Shown here piece after piece: positions 1-11,900 of a stretch of DNA of 64,000 nucleotides. Position 1 is the first letter of the stretch. Every line of letters begins with the position of its first letter. The stretch is taken from positions 17,456,629 to 17,520,628 of the forward strand of contig NC_053134.1 of assembly GCF_010015445.1 (NCBI RefSeq), given 5' to 3'. Source of the stretch: Perca fluviatilis. Its lineage: Eukaryota > Chordata > Actinopteri > Perciformes > Percidae. The position numbers and the translations under genes were made by a program. The notes beneath the pieces were generated by a model, which did no database searches, had not been told where the DNA came from, and was given only the letters and a program-made list of their open reading frames with translations.

Positions 1-384
1 AAACGGACATAAATGATAATCCTTTGTAGTCTGCTTTCTTGCTTAGAGGCAGAGTATGGGAAATAGCAGAGTATGGGAAATAGCCCAAGCTACCGACATT
101 TTTGCAAATTTAACAGCCACAGAGTGAAAGGTTTAAAAAAAAATAATAATAATAATAAACAAAAAAAAAGCACTGGAGAGATAGAGGAGCTATCCAACCC
201 ATGGCTAATGTTCCCACTGCAGCCACTTCTTGCTAGCCAATCTCTCAACTATTATTTTAAGCTTGAAATTTTGGTTCAACTGCGAGCAGCTGACTGATTC
301 TGCAACACCCAAACATGCAACTAACATGATCCATTTAAATTGGCATAACAGAGTGGCATAACTCAATGACTCAGTCAAATTTTT

Positions 385-583
385 TTTTTTTAAGATCATT
401 TTTTTGGGCTTTTCCGCGTTTAATTTTTGACAGGACAACTAGGAGAGAAAGGGGAGAGAGAGAGAGAGAGAGGGGGAAGACACACAGGAAATCGCCACAG
501 GTCAGACCCGAACCCCGGACCTCTGCGTCGAGGCACAAACCCCTCAGCACACGTGCGCTCTACCACTGAGCCAACCCGGCCAC
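385..583 (-). repeat. tRNA-derived SINE, copy A
   Basis: Read on the minus strand from 583, the sequence begins with a tRNA-like head: an A-box-like TGGCTCAGTGGTAGAG and a B-box-like GGGTTCGGGTC. A body ending in a CAAA/T-rich tail follows (T-rich on the + strand at 380-391). It shares its layout and much of its sequence with copies near 46.2 kb and 50.4 kb. An internal (GA)n expansion (about 455-474) is specific to this copy. Confidence 0.75.
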
Positions 584-2104
584 AAGTTTTGCACATTTTA
601 ATCCTTGTATAATATTCCACGACAGGATTTAAATAATCTCCCAAAATCGAGGCTTAGTTTGACAAGGTTAACAATGGTCAAACAGTGCACAATCTGGATT
701 TTACTGTGACGTACAGTACTGTGTAAAATCAGGAAGGAATTGGCCAATGTGGCTTCTGCAGTTAAACTTGCCAATCAACATGTGCTGTTGCTGTGATGTA
801 AAAGTAAAGTATGCTTGGATAATGAATGTCAACCATTTGATGTAGTCATGGCATATACTGTAACTTTGGCAACACATGTCTTTATGTCAACATCCAGCAA
901 CAATCACATGCTTTTTCTCGGGTTGTCATTGCAACAAATGATTTATCTTGACTCAATTCAAAGTGCGACCATTTTTGCCAAGGGGTGAGTGAGGGGTCAG
1001 TGTTACCAAAGAGGAACACAGTAAGGGATTATTCCAAACGCTAATCCAATGAGATTTCATGTAGGAGAGGAGGACGATTTGATTTGATGAAAAATGAGAG
1101 AGATTGGTAGGATTTCATACAATTTGTGACAATTATGTTTGTTGGAATAATTATTTTCTGTTCACACTTACTCGGAAAGGTCACCATTACTGTAATATCT
1201 AAGTTGTCTCCCCATTCCACACTCCAAACTAATACTGTACTGGAATGTCAATAGTATATGTTTTCAAAGTTATTGATGTACTTTTAATGTTTTACCATTC
1301 CGTACTAACTATAACTGATATCCAAATTTTGAAATCTAGCAAAGTGAAAGATGAATGCTGTTGGAAAATAATGTATACCTTTATTTTTGTTTTATGGCAT
1401 ATCTCCCTCTTCAAAATAACATTTTCATTATGCCATCATAGACATGTTTTTCCACAAAAACACAATTGACTTGAATGCGTTGAAACTGAAGCTCCTATTC
1501 ATATTCAACATTTAAAGCTACTGGTGAATATAATTGAAACTAAACTGAACTCAACTCAAAATTCCGATCTTTGGGTTAACTCATTTCTCAGCAAGCACCC
1601 AGCTAACTGAAGTGTCTCTTGAGCAAAGTACGGCAAAGCTACCAGTATCAGTGGAGTTTGACTGTGTTTTCGAAGACTTGTCACTCATTTCAAGGGTAAT
1701 CTTTATCCTTGACATGCACACACTGATAAGAGGTACTTGTCCTCTCTACCACTCTCAGAAACATCATACGTTTCACATATCTGTTAGATATGAATTCAAG
1801 GTTTTAGAGTTGGTGCTTTCGGGTGTTTGGAGCTTTATATATACAGCTAAATTAAAACATTCTTCAGGAGGTCAGTCTGCCCATCTTTGTTTTGACAACT
1901 GGACAGTGAGACCTTTAGAAAGGTCATTGGTTGGAGTGAGGTGGCTAAAGATAACACACACGATCATTTGCATGCACTTACGCACGCATGCACAAACACA
2001 CACACACACGCATACGCACACACACACACTTATATGTAGCTAAAGAGCTTATAAGAGCAGTGGAAACACTGAGTCACAGAGGGAGAGCAAAGGTAAGAAA
2101 AATG
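584..2104. other. Unique AT-rich stretch, nothing recognised
   Basis: No coding exon, RNA gene or known repeat family was recognised. The only local structure is a short, interrupted (CA)n run at about 1997-2030. Confidence 0.5.
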
Positions 2105-2282
2105 GGTTACACTTTACTTGAAGGTATCTACATAAGAGTGACATAACACTGTCATAAACGTTTATGACGTAACGCTTCTGTCAGTGTCATTCGGTTTTTG
2201 TCATCAAGTTAGGGTTAGGGTCCATGTGTTCATGACAGTGTCATGTCACTCTTATGTAGATACCTTCAAGTAAAGTGTTACC
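2105..2282. mobile_element. Foldback MITE with 55-bp terminal inverted repeats
   Basis: Positions 2105-2159 are the inverted complement of 2228-2282 with about three mismatches over 55 bp. The shared end begins GGT(T/A)ACACTTTACTTGAAG. Only about 70 bp separate the arms, and this centre includes a short telomere-like GTTAGGGTTAGGG. It has no coding capacity. The architecture is that of a non-autonomous foldback DNA transposon; the superfamily is not assigned. Confidence 0.85.
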
Positions 2283-2346
2283 GAAAAATGTGGCAGGTGT
2301 TATGAGGACTGTGAACAGACACACTGATGTCTCTGCTGTCTTTCTA

Positions 2347-2395
<49 letters not shown>
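2347..2395. repeat. (CA)n microsatellite, about 49 bp
   Basis: Uninterrupted CA dinucleotide run about 65 bp after the foldback MITE. Confidence 0.97.
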
Positions 2396-2397
<2 letters not shown>

Positions 2398-4984
2398 CTC
2401 TGTGTGTGAAGTGCAACAGAGGTCCCTGTTCCCACTGGTAGGGCTTTAGCTGCTGTGTTGTGGCAGCTCCAAACTTGAACACTAAGCTTGGTGCAATCCA
2501 CCGCGTCACTTAAGATGGTGCTGTACAACCTGTACTACTCCAAATACTTGTTCAGACACACAGCACTAATCACTTCTTAGCTACACACAGTGGCTTTCGG
2601 TTTACAGAAGCAGGCTTGTGACTGAGCAAGACGCTGATGACGGTGGGCCTGCTCATAAGGTTAAAATAATCATTTCACAAGTCAAACCTACATATTTACT
2701 TCAAATACAAATTGTATATTCGTCAAGTAATAGAGTTGCCTCACTTGGCATCACTTGTGCTAAAAAAAATGGAGGGTCGGTCGTGTGATAACAGATAGTC
2801 GTACATGTGTGTGTGGGGGGATCATAAACTTTGTCTCTGTTCAAGGATGGTCTCTGGAATGGGAGGTGAACGGTCTCCTTGATCTTTCTCCAGCTGTCCA
2901 CAGACTGCTGGTTGATGGCTTTGACCCCTTCCCGGTCAATGACGTGACAGATTTTGTTCTGGTGACTGTAGTAGTGTGTGATATAACATGCAACAGGTTT
3001 GTGTCAAGGACCCTGGTCTAGAGACAAACGAGTGTACACTGGAATCTCAGGGAAACAATGCTCCAAAGGAGAGGAGGATTTTGCTGTTTACCATCAAATT
3101 CAAGTACAATTTTAACATCTTACACAAGTATTCATAATAAACGCAATTGTAAGCAGAATCCCAACAGTGGAGTGTCTTTCACTATGACTTCGGCCTCTGA
3201 GTCGAGAACTTCCTGTGGAGTTTGATTAACATGATATATATATATATATATACTTCATGTGAACCACAAAGCCTGGCATGGGGATTCCCTCGAGAATAGG
3301 GGCTTTAAATTGAGTCATGAGACAGGATCCCAGAGTCAGGTCATTCTGGGTGAAGCATTTTGTACTTTCAGAAGAGGCATCAGCAGTTTTTAGCATTAAA
3401 TTTGATTATAATATCATGAAAAATGTGAGCAAAAACCAGCCAACTTCAAATGAAATGTGATCTCTGGAGCATGTGTTTCCACCAGACCACACCACAGCAA
3501 TTTACAATACACAGCAAACAAGTTGCCAAAGTAAAACAAGGAATATACAGATTACTACCTTTTTTAAAGGGGCCGTTCAACATCTTGGGTTTATTCGCTT
3601 TGACGAGAGTAACGATAGATTAGGAGATCAGTACCGTTCTCAAGTTTGTGCATTAAGAATGGAGCTACAGCCAGCAGTGTAGCTTGGCATAAAGACTGGA
3701 ACTTGCACTTTATGCTCTTGTGGCCGAACTGAGTATTACAACAACAAACACTTAGAAAACTAATCCCAACAAAATATATTAAACAAATCACCTGCCAAAA
3801 CTAGATTTCGAATTTAGAAAAGTTATCCTGGAAATCAGCTGTCAAATTTATTTATAATTTTAAGGAAAGATTATCCTGGCAGAACCCTATTTTCACCTGT
3901 TCTTGAGTCACAAACAGGAGAGAAAGCAATTTAGATCAGACTTAGAAATGGATCACTAGAATCTTTTTTTTACTCACTTGCCTCTCAGGGCTTTCATAGG
4001 AAACAGCTGATTATGTATTAATATGTATGAAAAAGATGTGGCCTTTGTAATTTGACAGTTAATCTGTGTCTACTTTACTCTGTCTGTCCTAAAGTCCATT
4101 ATGGGGTAGTGTGCACACAGAGTTACTCATCTGTGTCTACGTCAAATAGCTCTGGTATTTACATTCTTAAGGTGCTTAGTTTTGTACCGTCTTAACTGGG
4201 TGTTGCCTGCTACGCTTAGCAATAGCTTAACCCATTCTCGGTGTTATCCAAGCACGTTCAGAGTGGGAGTGTGTGTGTGTGTGTGTGTGGTAAGCTCACT
4301 CACATGATAATGTGCTAATACCGCAATCTCACATTCCTTTCATAGCGAGCATTTAACCAGACCATTATCAAAGAATGCTGTTGTTTTTGTTGTTGCAAAA
4401 ACCATGTGAGCTGGAAGTAAGTGCGTGTTAGCCTAAAAAAATGTCTGTTTCAAGGATAATTGAGCTCAACTGTGAATGAAAGGCTCAGCCATTTCCTGAG
4501 AACAGGGACATCTGTAGATCAAGTAAAGATATTTTGAGATATGTCAAGTGTTTACGTCTACTATGGAAAGATGTTGAATTCAAGCAGAGGGAGATTTCAT
4601 GATGAGCTTCCTTGCCCAAAGATCATACATGGAGTCAGTGCTGATTGCATAAGATCATTGGGCCTTACAGCCATCTATATGTAGTGTGTGTGACTTGCAT
4701 TGCACTTGCATTGACCAATTCTCTCGTATTCAAAAGTTTATATATTAAAAAGTCGGTCGCATGAGTCATGTACAGAGAGTCTTCCTTTCTCAACACTTGT
4801 TTGACTTAAGAATCATAATGCCTGTATCTCAATTGGACATCTTAAACAATTCAGAATACAAAGTTCTCATTCACTGTCACTTTCACCTCCCCTTGACCAT
4901 TCTTTAATAATATTTACAGGGTATCCTTCTGCTATGATACAGCATTTACACCCGTAGTAATAGTTTGTCATTTAAATAAAAGAT
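2396..4984. other. Intergenic block with minor repeats
   Basis: No gene was recognised. It contains a (TA)n run at about 3233-3251 and a (GT)n run at about 4271-4289. A degraded interspersed repeat lies at about 3560-3700; its GCTACAGCCAGCAG and CATAAAGACTGGAA motifs recur in a common fish repeat, and a related copy lies near 24.0-24.2 kb. Confidence 0.5.
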
Positions 4985-5272
4985 GAACCTGTTGGTGGCG
5001 CTAGAGGAGAAGTAAGATGATCACTAAAGCTGTTAGACTTTATTATCTGGTAACCATGAATGTCAGTACAGAATCTGTTGCCAATCAATCAAGTAAATGT
5101 TGGGATATTTCACAGGAAAAATGAAAACTTTGACTTGCTGGTGGCACTGGAGGAAAGTTCAGGGAATCTCCAAAGTCACTGGGATTCATCATCTCGAGAC
5201 CATCCATGTCTGTAAAAAATGTCATAGCAATCCATCCAATAGTTAGTAGAAATATTTCATTCTGGGTACTGT
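4985..5272. repeat. Two head-to-tail copies of a fish interspersed repeat
   Basis: About 4985-5120 and 5132-5272 align with each other in the same direction. Each begins with a TGGTGGC(G/A)CT motif, continues through an ACCAT(GAA/CCA)TGTC block and a CAATC(A/C)ATC block, and ends in GATATTTCA or AATATTTCA. The copies have diverged, so the duplication is old. Confidence 0.65.
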
Positions 5273-5801
5273 AATCTCCTTTCAGTTTGTGGGCTTTAAA
5301 GTTGAGACCAGTCATTGCTGAATATATGTGACTTTGATTTACAATTATTAGAATGTGCTTCAGCTCAGGTATCTGTTATAATAGGGTATCATGTTATTTA
5401 CCTTAACCACCCACATGTTCCCTTTCTGTCAACCCTCTGGTCACCAGGTTTATTATTAAATGGGAAACCCCATTTGTATCCTTCCTGTCACCGTTCATAT
5501 GACCATCATACCACTGTGTGTGCACAGCTCACTCACTTCACTCACGTCATTCTTCTTTGGCGTGGATCATCCAGCTCTTTACTGACAAACATTTAGAGTA
5601 TGTGTCAGCAATATACGTAACCCAACGCATAGTCAGTAATAGAGGCAGTAAAGATACATAAATGGCTTCGAAGCAAAACTTAGTCATTACTATAAATAGA
5701 TGCTTTAGTAGCCTGATACAGTAGCACTTCCATGAATGGTGTGGAAAGCCTGAGTGTGCTTCCTCGCAGGAGTGCATTTGTCTCTGTCTTTTGCTTTGAT
5801 A

Positions 5802-5803
<2 letters not shown>

Positions 5804-5895
<92 letters not shown>
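5804..5895. repeat. (GT)n microsatellite, about 92 bp
   Basis: Uninterrupted GT run, the first of several long GT tracts on the + strand. Confidence 0.97.
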
Positions 5896-5897
<2 letters not shown>

Positions 5898-5956
5898 CGT
5901 CTGTTTGAAACCATCGGTGTCTCCAGCTTTTTAAAGCTCAGTGAGGGAAAACGTGT

Positions 5957-6111
5957 GTAAGCCTCATGATATACAGCGTGGTCATAAGACACACGTGCAG
6001 GCATCAGAGTGGGTGACAGGGGTGTGTGTGTGTGTGTGTGTGTAAGCCTCATGATGCACAGTGTGGTCATAAGACACAAGTGCAATGGCATCGGAGTGGG
6101 TGACAGGGGGG

Positions 6112-6165
<54 letters not shown>
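5957..6165. repeat. Tandem duplication of an ~85-bp unit ending in (GT)n
   Basis: A unit starting GTAAGCCTCATGAT and ending GTGGGTGACAGGGG followed by (GT)n occurs at about 5957-6043 and again at about 6042-6165. The (GT) tail is short in the first copy and about 50 bp in the second. The unit may have been duplicated by slippage or unequal exchange between the GT runs. Confidence 0.8.
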
Positions 6166-6166
<1 letters not shown>

Positions 6167-6709
6167 AGAGGGGGGTTTGACAGGAGGGCCACAGGTGGTC
6201 AAGTGAAGAGAAGGCAAAGAAGGGGGAGGGCAGCATTTGAAGTGAATGGGAAATAAGGGAAGGCAATATTATTCCGCTTCTGAAAAATAACACAAATTTC
6301 AATTTTACCAAATTGGAATGATATATGTGGCTGCTGCTTTTCAAATGCACATATACCCGCCCTACACCCAACACACACACACACACACAGATAAAGAGCT
6401 TCATTTGAAGACAAGATGGAGTGGGAGCGCAAACAAGCATTTTTTCTCTACATTTTCTGTGAAATCTGGATGTAAATATCCTCCCCAAACTTCTCAGTAT
6501 GATACCATATTCTAAGAATGTGGTGCTCATATGTGTTGTATTTGTCATAATGTTTGATGCAGCATGTGAGGGGGTTAGCTGCATTCAGAGGTGTAATCTA
6601 ATACTTTATGTGTTGTTAGCAGGATGATTTATTGAACATGTGAGACTGACCACGCTGGTCTTTGATGTCTGGCGCAGCTGTCTGACTCAGTCTATGTCTC
6701 TGTCTCTTG
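6166..6709. other. Unique stretch, nothing recognised
   Basis: Apart from a short (CA)n at about 6371-6389, there are no recognisable genes or repeats. Confidence 0.5.
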
Positions 6710-6899
6710 CAGGGATTCCCAACCAGAGGTACTTGTACTCCAGGGGGGAACTCCTGCAGTTGCTCGGGGATACATGGAAAGATTGTGGAGTAGCTCAACT
6801 TATTTGAATAAAAAGTGGAAAAGGAAATTTCTTGTATTGAGTGAGCTGGAACACTAGAAAGCATGGTTAGGGTTAGTGCATGTAAGTAGTAGTAGTTAT

Positions 6900-7300
6900 T
6901 AGGCGTGGGAATCACCAGAGGCCTCACGATATGATATCATCACAATACTTAATGTCATGATACAATATTGTTGCACATTGCAATATTCTGATATAATAAT
7001 ATAATAATAATAATAATAATATAATATATTGCAATTTATTAACTTTTTTTTCCAACTTCAAATTTTTCCCAATTTTAAATGATGTCCCCAAAAGGAAACG
7101 TCAACATCTGTTTTAGCTAAAAAGATACATTTCTCTGTTTGTTCATCTCACTTTATTGCTGTAAAATGGGATTGTCAAGCAGACAAACTGACCAACACAT
7201 ATATAACAATAGATCGATACTTGGTGTCTGTGTATTGATACAGTATTGCCACGGAAAATATTGCGATATCGCTGTATCGATTTTCCCCCCCCCACCCCTA
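6900..7300. mobile_element. hAT-type MITE (nested), 401 bp
   Basis: The ends are TAGGCGTGGGAAT and, inverted, TAGGGGTGGGGG. It is flanked by a near-perfect 8-bp target duplication, GTAGTTAT (6892-6899) and GTAGTTAG (7301-7308). The interior is AT-rich, with repeated GATAT/ATCGAT motifs and a (TAA)n stretch near 6997-7020. It has no coding capacity. Eight-bp target duplications are a hallmark of hAT transposition. Confidence 0.8.
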
Positions 7301-7525
7301 GTAGTTAGCAAGCGAGCAGAGAAGTTGCAACTGTTAGCTAAAAGTGATAGTTAGGTTAATGGATAAACGGTTATACTAGCTAAAAGTAATAGATAAATGG
7401 TTCTAGCATTAGGTTAAAGTAATGAATAAACAGTGCAGATAGCTTAGTATTGCCCAAACAGTTAAAATAGTTAGATAAAAGTAATACATTAACAACATAT
7501 AGAGTTGGATAAATGGTAAAATAAC

Positions 7526-7881
7526 TTAAAGCAGCTATAATCAATATTTTTATAGTAACAATGTATCAATTGATTATGTGAAAACAATGTAACAATGTGA
7601 AAGGGGTCAGTTGGTGGATGTTGGAATCTGATCCAAATCTTACCCTATCATAATCATGTTGGTGATTATTTTCGCAGATAAACCTACTAACCCTGCCCCC
7701 TAAAAAACAAAACAAAAAGAACAATGAGGATGGAACATAAGATTTGGCTCCCTTTAAAGTGCCACAATTTTCACCACTAAAGTTTGCCACATCAACTTAG
7801 ACCGTGATCAAATGTCAATGTGCTCGCAACTTGTTGCTGATGACCTAAAGTGGCCCAAATAAACCGTTATTGCAGGCTTAA
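7526..7881. mobile_element. MITE with TTAAAGC-type termini (nested)
   Basis: The left end TTAAAGCAGCTATAAT and the right end (inverted) TTAAGCCTGCAATAA are imperfect inverted repeats. The element interrupts the direct-repeat region of the older hAT-like element. It is non-coding. Confidence 0.55.
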
Positions 7882-7983
7882 GGTCATGGATATATGGTTG
7901 ACATATTTAGCTCAAAGTAATGGATAAATGGTATGGCGGTGTCAATTGAAGAACGAAAAGGTTCATTTGGCAGGGCTGTGGGG

Positions 7984-8940
7984 CAGTGTTCGAATTACGT
8001 GGGAGCCAGAGCGAGCACAGCTCCCATAGAGTGAGGACTGGCTCCCATGAAAGCACCAAAGTAAAAAATCTGAGGAGGTATCTCATATCTGAAGGTGTCT
8101 GCCATATGTGGCATTGTAATTTAATCTTAATCAACGCTCATTATCCATCCCTGTGCGATCTCTTACCATTAAAGACGTTAAATTAAAATATAGGCTACTA
8201 CGGACGTAGACCTGAGCCTACCCTATGCTCATGAACGCAGCATGACTGCACTTCACCACCACACCAAATGTGGCGGTGCTGCAGTGCAAATGCAACTCAT
8301 GTTTAGTAGGCTACATGTTAACTCAAAGATTTGCAGAAAAAATCTAAACGTTGGAGGCCATTAATCGGCGCGCAAAGTCCTTGAAATCCATTCTGCAGTT
8401 AGCATCATATAGCCATGGCAAAAAGAAAACAAGGTAGTTTAATTAATTTTGGTTTTACTAAGAAATTGTGCAGCGATGACGTTAATAGCACGACTAATTC
8501 ACCTGTTGCAAGCCCTGTTAGCACACCTCCCACCGGGGTGACAACGCAAGAAGAAGCTGAAGAAATAATGTCCTCTCTGGCTGAAGATGATTCTAACCCT
8601 TCTTGCTCCTCTCTCTCCCGTTAAATTGGAACAGCCAGCAGTGGAGAAACTGTTAAGGATGGAAGCTTGGGGTGCGTCGCTAAGGTCTAATTGAACGGAG
8701 GAATTATGGTATTCTTCGGTAGCTTGAGTAACTTTAACCGTTGTTCATGTGAAATCTCAAAGACAGCCTGATGCTTTGTTTATAGACTATATGTGGCTGG
8801 CTGTTTTCTCTTTGACCTATCTATTCCTGTCGATAAAGTATAATAGGGTACATCCTGTATAGTGCATACCCTTGTAGCTGTTATGTATCTTTGTAAGTCA
8901 TTGTAAGTTGCAAGCGCACGACCCCCCCGCTCGAACACTG
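7984..8940 (+). mobile_element. Internally deleted hAT transposon, 957 bp
   Basis: The terminal inverted repeats are CAGTGTTCGA at both ends. The flanks CTGTGGGG (7976-7983) and CTGGGGGG (8941-8948) form an 8-bp target duplication with one mismatch. A 69-codon ORF at 8415-8624 sits inside. This is consistent with a deletion derivative of an autonomous hAT element. Confidence 0.85.
8415..8624 (+). pseudogene. N-terminal fragment of a hAT transposase
   Basis: A 69-residue ORF starting MAKRKQGSL, with an early F/K-rich patch and a Ser/Thr/Pro-rich, acidic remainder. A basic KRKQ start followed by a hydrophobic/Phe patch is common at the N-terminus of hAT transposases and derived ZMYM-like proteins. 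No zinc finger, RNase-H-like core or dimerisation domain follows before the right terminal repeat at 8940. The element therefore keeps only the first coding segment and cannot encode an active enzyme. The assignment rests mainly on its place inside a hAT element. Confidence 0.5.
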
Positions 8941-8948
8941 CTGGGGGG

Positions 8949-11900
8949 GTACATCAGCCAAAAACTGTCTGTCTAGACAGAAATAGAAAGATATGGGTGG
9001 GAAGTGAAGAAAGAGAGAAAAGATGTGGAAGTTTGTGGAATGTGACAGACTGTAATAAGAGATGGAAAAGAAGTTAACAGGCAACAGACAGTATGTCTAC
9101 ATCTTTTCTCCCTTTTCCTTCCAATCTCCTCCTGTGGCATGTAGGTGACCGTGTGAAGCCGTATGTACTTCTTCGATTAATATATTCACTGTGTAAAACG
9201 TTGAACATTTTGTTCCGTGACACTGGTGGTACCTCTGAGTCTCAGCCTCACAGCAGAGGGAAAGAGAGCAGAAGAGAGGAGATGTAAAGGGAATATAAGG
9301 ACACGATAAGATAAAAAGAGGGGAGGGAGGAAACTCTATGCGTTGCTGGCGAGAAGTGAGAGGAAAGAGAGGAAAGAGAGAGAGATTGAGAGTAAGAGAG
9401 AGAGAGAAAGAGACGGTGGGTGGCGGGGGGGATGGAGTCAGAGCTGACAGGGTAGCGTGACATTTTCCTGCGAGGACAAATTGTTCCGAAAAATCAACAA
9501 AGAAGCAGAAGAGAGGCACTGCAGCATCGACTGCAGACATGTTTGAGCCTTTCTGAAACTTACATGTGCTCGCAGCATCCCCAGCCACTTTTGCCGTCTG
9601 ATTGGCTCGCTCTGCTCTGCGTACCAATTTCGAGCCTAATCGAGGATTTCCTCATTGGCTCATGAACAACAGCCCACTTCATGTATGTCTATTCCACATT
9701 GCACTAAAGCCATCATATGCGCTGGATTTGCCCAAACACAAGATTAAATTACGCCATCTGTCCTCCCCCATATCTCAGTTAATCTATTTTCATTCACTGA
9801 GCTCTTGTAATGTGAAACTGTGGCAACGTAGGGAGACTGTTATCCAATTTCAACTGGTTTACTAACCTCTTTCCCAGCCACGCCGCACTGCTCATCCTCT
9901 CCTCTCATCCCTGCACTTCCTCTGAGGCTTTTTAAGGACACGGTGTACCCAGTGCCCTCCTGTCTCTGCTCATCCTCCCTCCTCCTTTTCCATCACTTTC
10001 TCTTCTCCTCTCCTGCTCCTCTCCTCACCTGTCATATATCTTTAGCTCCTTGTCTGTCTCCTCTGTTTATTTCCCCTCCTTTTCCCCTCTCGTTTCTTTT
10101 GTGTCTGCAGTATTGTAATGCCAAACCACTTTGCATAGCCGGCATACCCGTATCTAACATCTGGGCTCCAGAAAAAGGAGAGGAGAGGGCTGTTTCCCTT
10201 CCTCATGAATATTACACCTACAGACAGGGGTGAGATGGTAAGTGGCCGAAAATAGGCCCTTGCACAGAGGTGTGAAAAGAGTCAATGACTGGCAAGGTTG
10301 CCGTGGGTGTGCATATTCAGGTGCGCGTGGATTCACACAGCACACGGGCGGACAGGCATTCAAAATTCTCACACGTGCACCCAGATGTACAACTGGTGGG
10401 ATAAATCGGGTCCGGCTCTCACACAGGTGTATATTTAGTCACGACTGCGCCTGTTGGCAGCGACTGGTATTTGGCATCTTCTTGACAGAAGAACCCACAA
10501 GAGGGGTCAGCTGACGCACACAGAAGAGCTGGGGGTAACGGGGAGAAACAGACAGGCAGCCGGGGTGTAACGACAAAAAAGGAATTTATAGTCCCAAGAA
10601 GAAGTATTGTTTTTGAAGGGATGGGACTTTTGACCACAAAATAAATAAATAAATAATAAAATCTTATGAAAAGACATCTTGTAAAATAAGCCTTGTTCAA
10701 CCTTTTCTTGGAGAGAGACATGTGATGCTCTGGAACAAACCCCCTCACGGAACCTCAGATACACAGCATATGATGAACATGAACACCTAAAGAAACTCCA
10801 GAAGAAAATTCCAAAAACATTATTTGTTAATATAGGAGTAGGCTGGGGTGCTGGAAGGAGTTCAATTTGTGAAATGAAGCCGCAGTGTTACAGTGACCAT
10901 GCAGAGCTCAACATTGTTGTATGCAGACTGACTGAGCGCCTGAGTTTATATGAACCTCATATTGTGAGTGATGGGCCGTGGACATACGTGATTGGAAACC
11001 CCATCCTCCAACACTTTTTTTGACATCAGAATTGGGAGGACTGCATCCAGCAATTTTTGGAACTTTCCAATCCTGACAATCCAACAAGCATCCCTACTGG
11101 GGGACTGCCCATTGTTCCGACGGCTCATAATCTCAAAGCCCCAATAGTCGTGAAAAATGTCCATTGGACAGAAAGTCCATTTGTCCGGCAGATCCTTATC
11201 ATGAAAACAAGTAAGCATGGCTTCAAAGGGCAGTTTTCCCAGAAAATAAACCCACTACCCACTCTTCCAAACAGAAGCACAGCTAATATGCAGAATGATC
11301 TCATTGGACCTTCCCACAGTGGCAAAGGCATGAACTGCCCTACTCTGCCTCTGACTGGCTAGTACTAGTTGCCTTCGTTGGCTGGGTTAGCTAGGTATAG
11401 GCATGAGGGGTGAGATTGGTTAAGGTTAGGGTAATGGTAAGCCAATCAGAGGCAGAGTTTGGGCGGGTCATGGTTTCACCTTATTATTCTGCATAATAAT
11501 TAGCCATGTGCTTCGGTTTGGGAGAGTGCCACCGGAAAAATGGCCCTTCAGAACAATGTGCATTTGTTTTGGGGATAATGGGCCAATGGGACATTATGAC
11601 CCGGCATGGCACTGCCTACTTCACCATCATTTTTAACTGTGTGCAACACCCTAAACGCCTTTGAGGAAAAATGAATGTCTGAATGTGCCATTATCCCCAT
11701 ACTGACACGTTTAGTATCAGCTGTGATTCTGCAAAAAAATGCCAGTCAGAGGCTATTTGCTAAATTATTTGATATATAACCCATATTCCGAAAGTGAACC
11801 ACTTTAATATGCTGAATGTATTTCCAAAAAGTGTGATCCTTTGCTTCCGCTCGCTGCTAGTGGTGCACATAACTGAAATTTCTCACTGAAATCTACATTG

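Larger units (their letters stand above)
6710..8965. mobile_element. Old hAT-like element carrying nested insertions
   Basis: The left end CAGGGATTCCCAACC at 6710 resembles a hAT terminus (CAG start). Internally it has degenerate direct repeats built around AAAGTAATGGATAAATGGTT (about 7310-7520 and 7900-7935). Its sequence is interrupted by at least three younger elements (6900-7300, 7526-7881 and 7984-8940). Sequence continuing after the last insertion (TACATCAGCCAAAAACTG) looks like its right part. The exact right end and target duplication are not clear. Confidence 0.55.

Noticed and set aside
385..583. tRNA gene suggested by A and B box motifs
   Set aside because: No cloverleaf closes, and the same head occurs in other copies followed by a SINE body; it is a SINE, as are the heads at 29.98, 46.3, 50.5, 52.3 and 54.6 kb.
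2205..2220. Telomere-like TTAGGG repeats
   Set aside because: Only two units inside a foldback MITE; not an interstitial telomere array.
5705..6217. Long His/Thr-repeat ORF on the minus strand
   Set aside because: It is the translation of (GT)/(CA) microsatellites; the same applies to the Cys-Val and Thr-His ORFs at 14.2, 22.1, 23.2, 34.9, 46.9 and 52.9 kb.
9097..9627. 176-codon minus-strand ORF
   Set aside because: Dominated by the purine-rich tract at 9300-9420, which translates to Ser/Leu/Pro-rich low complexity.
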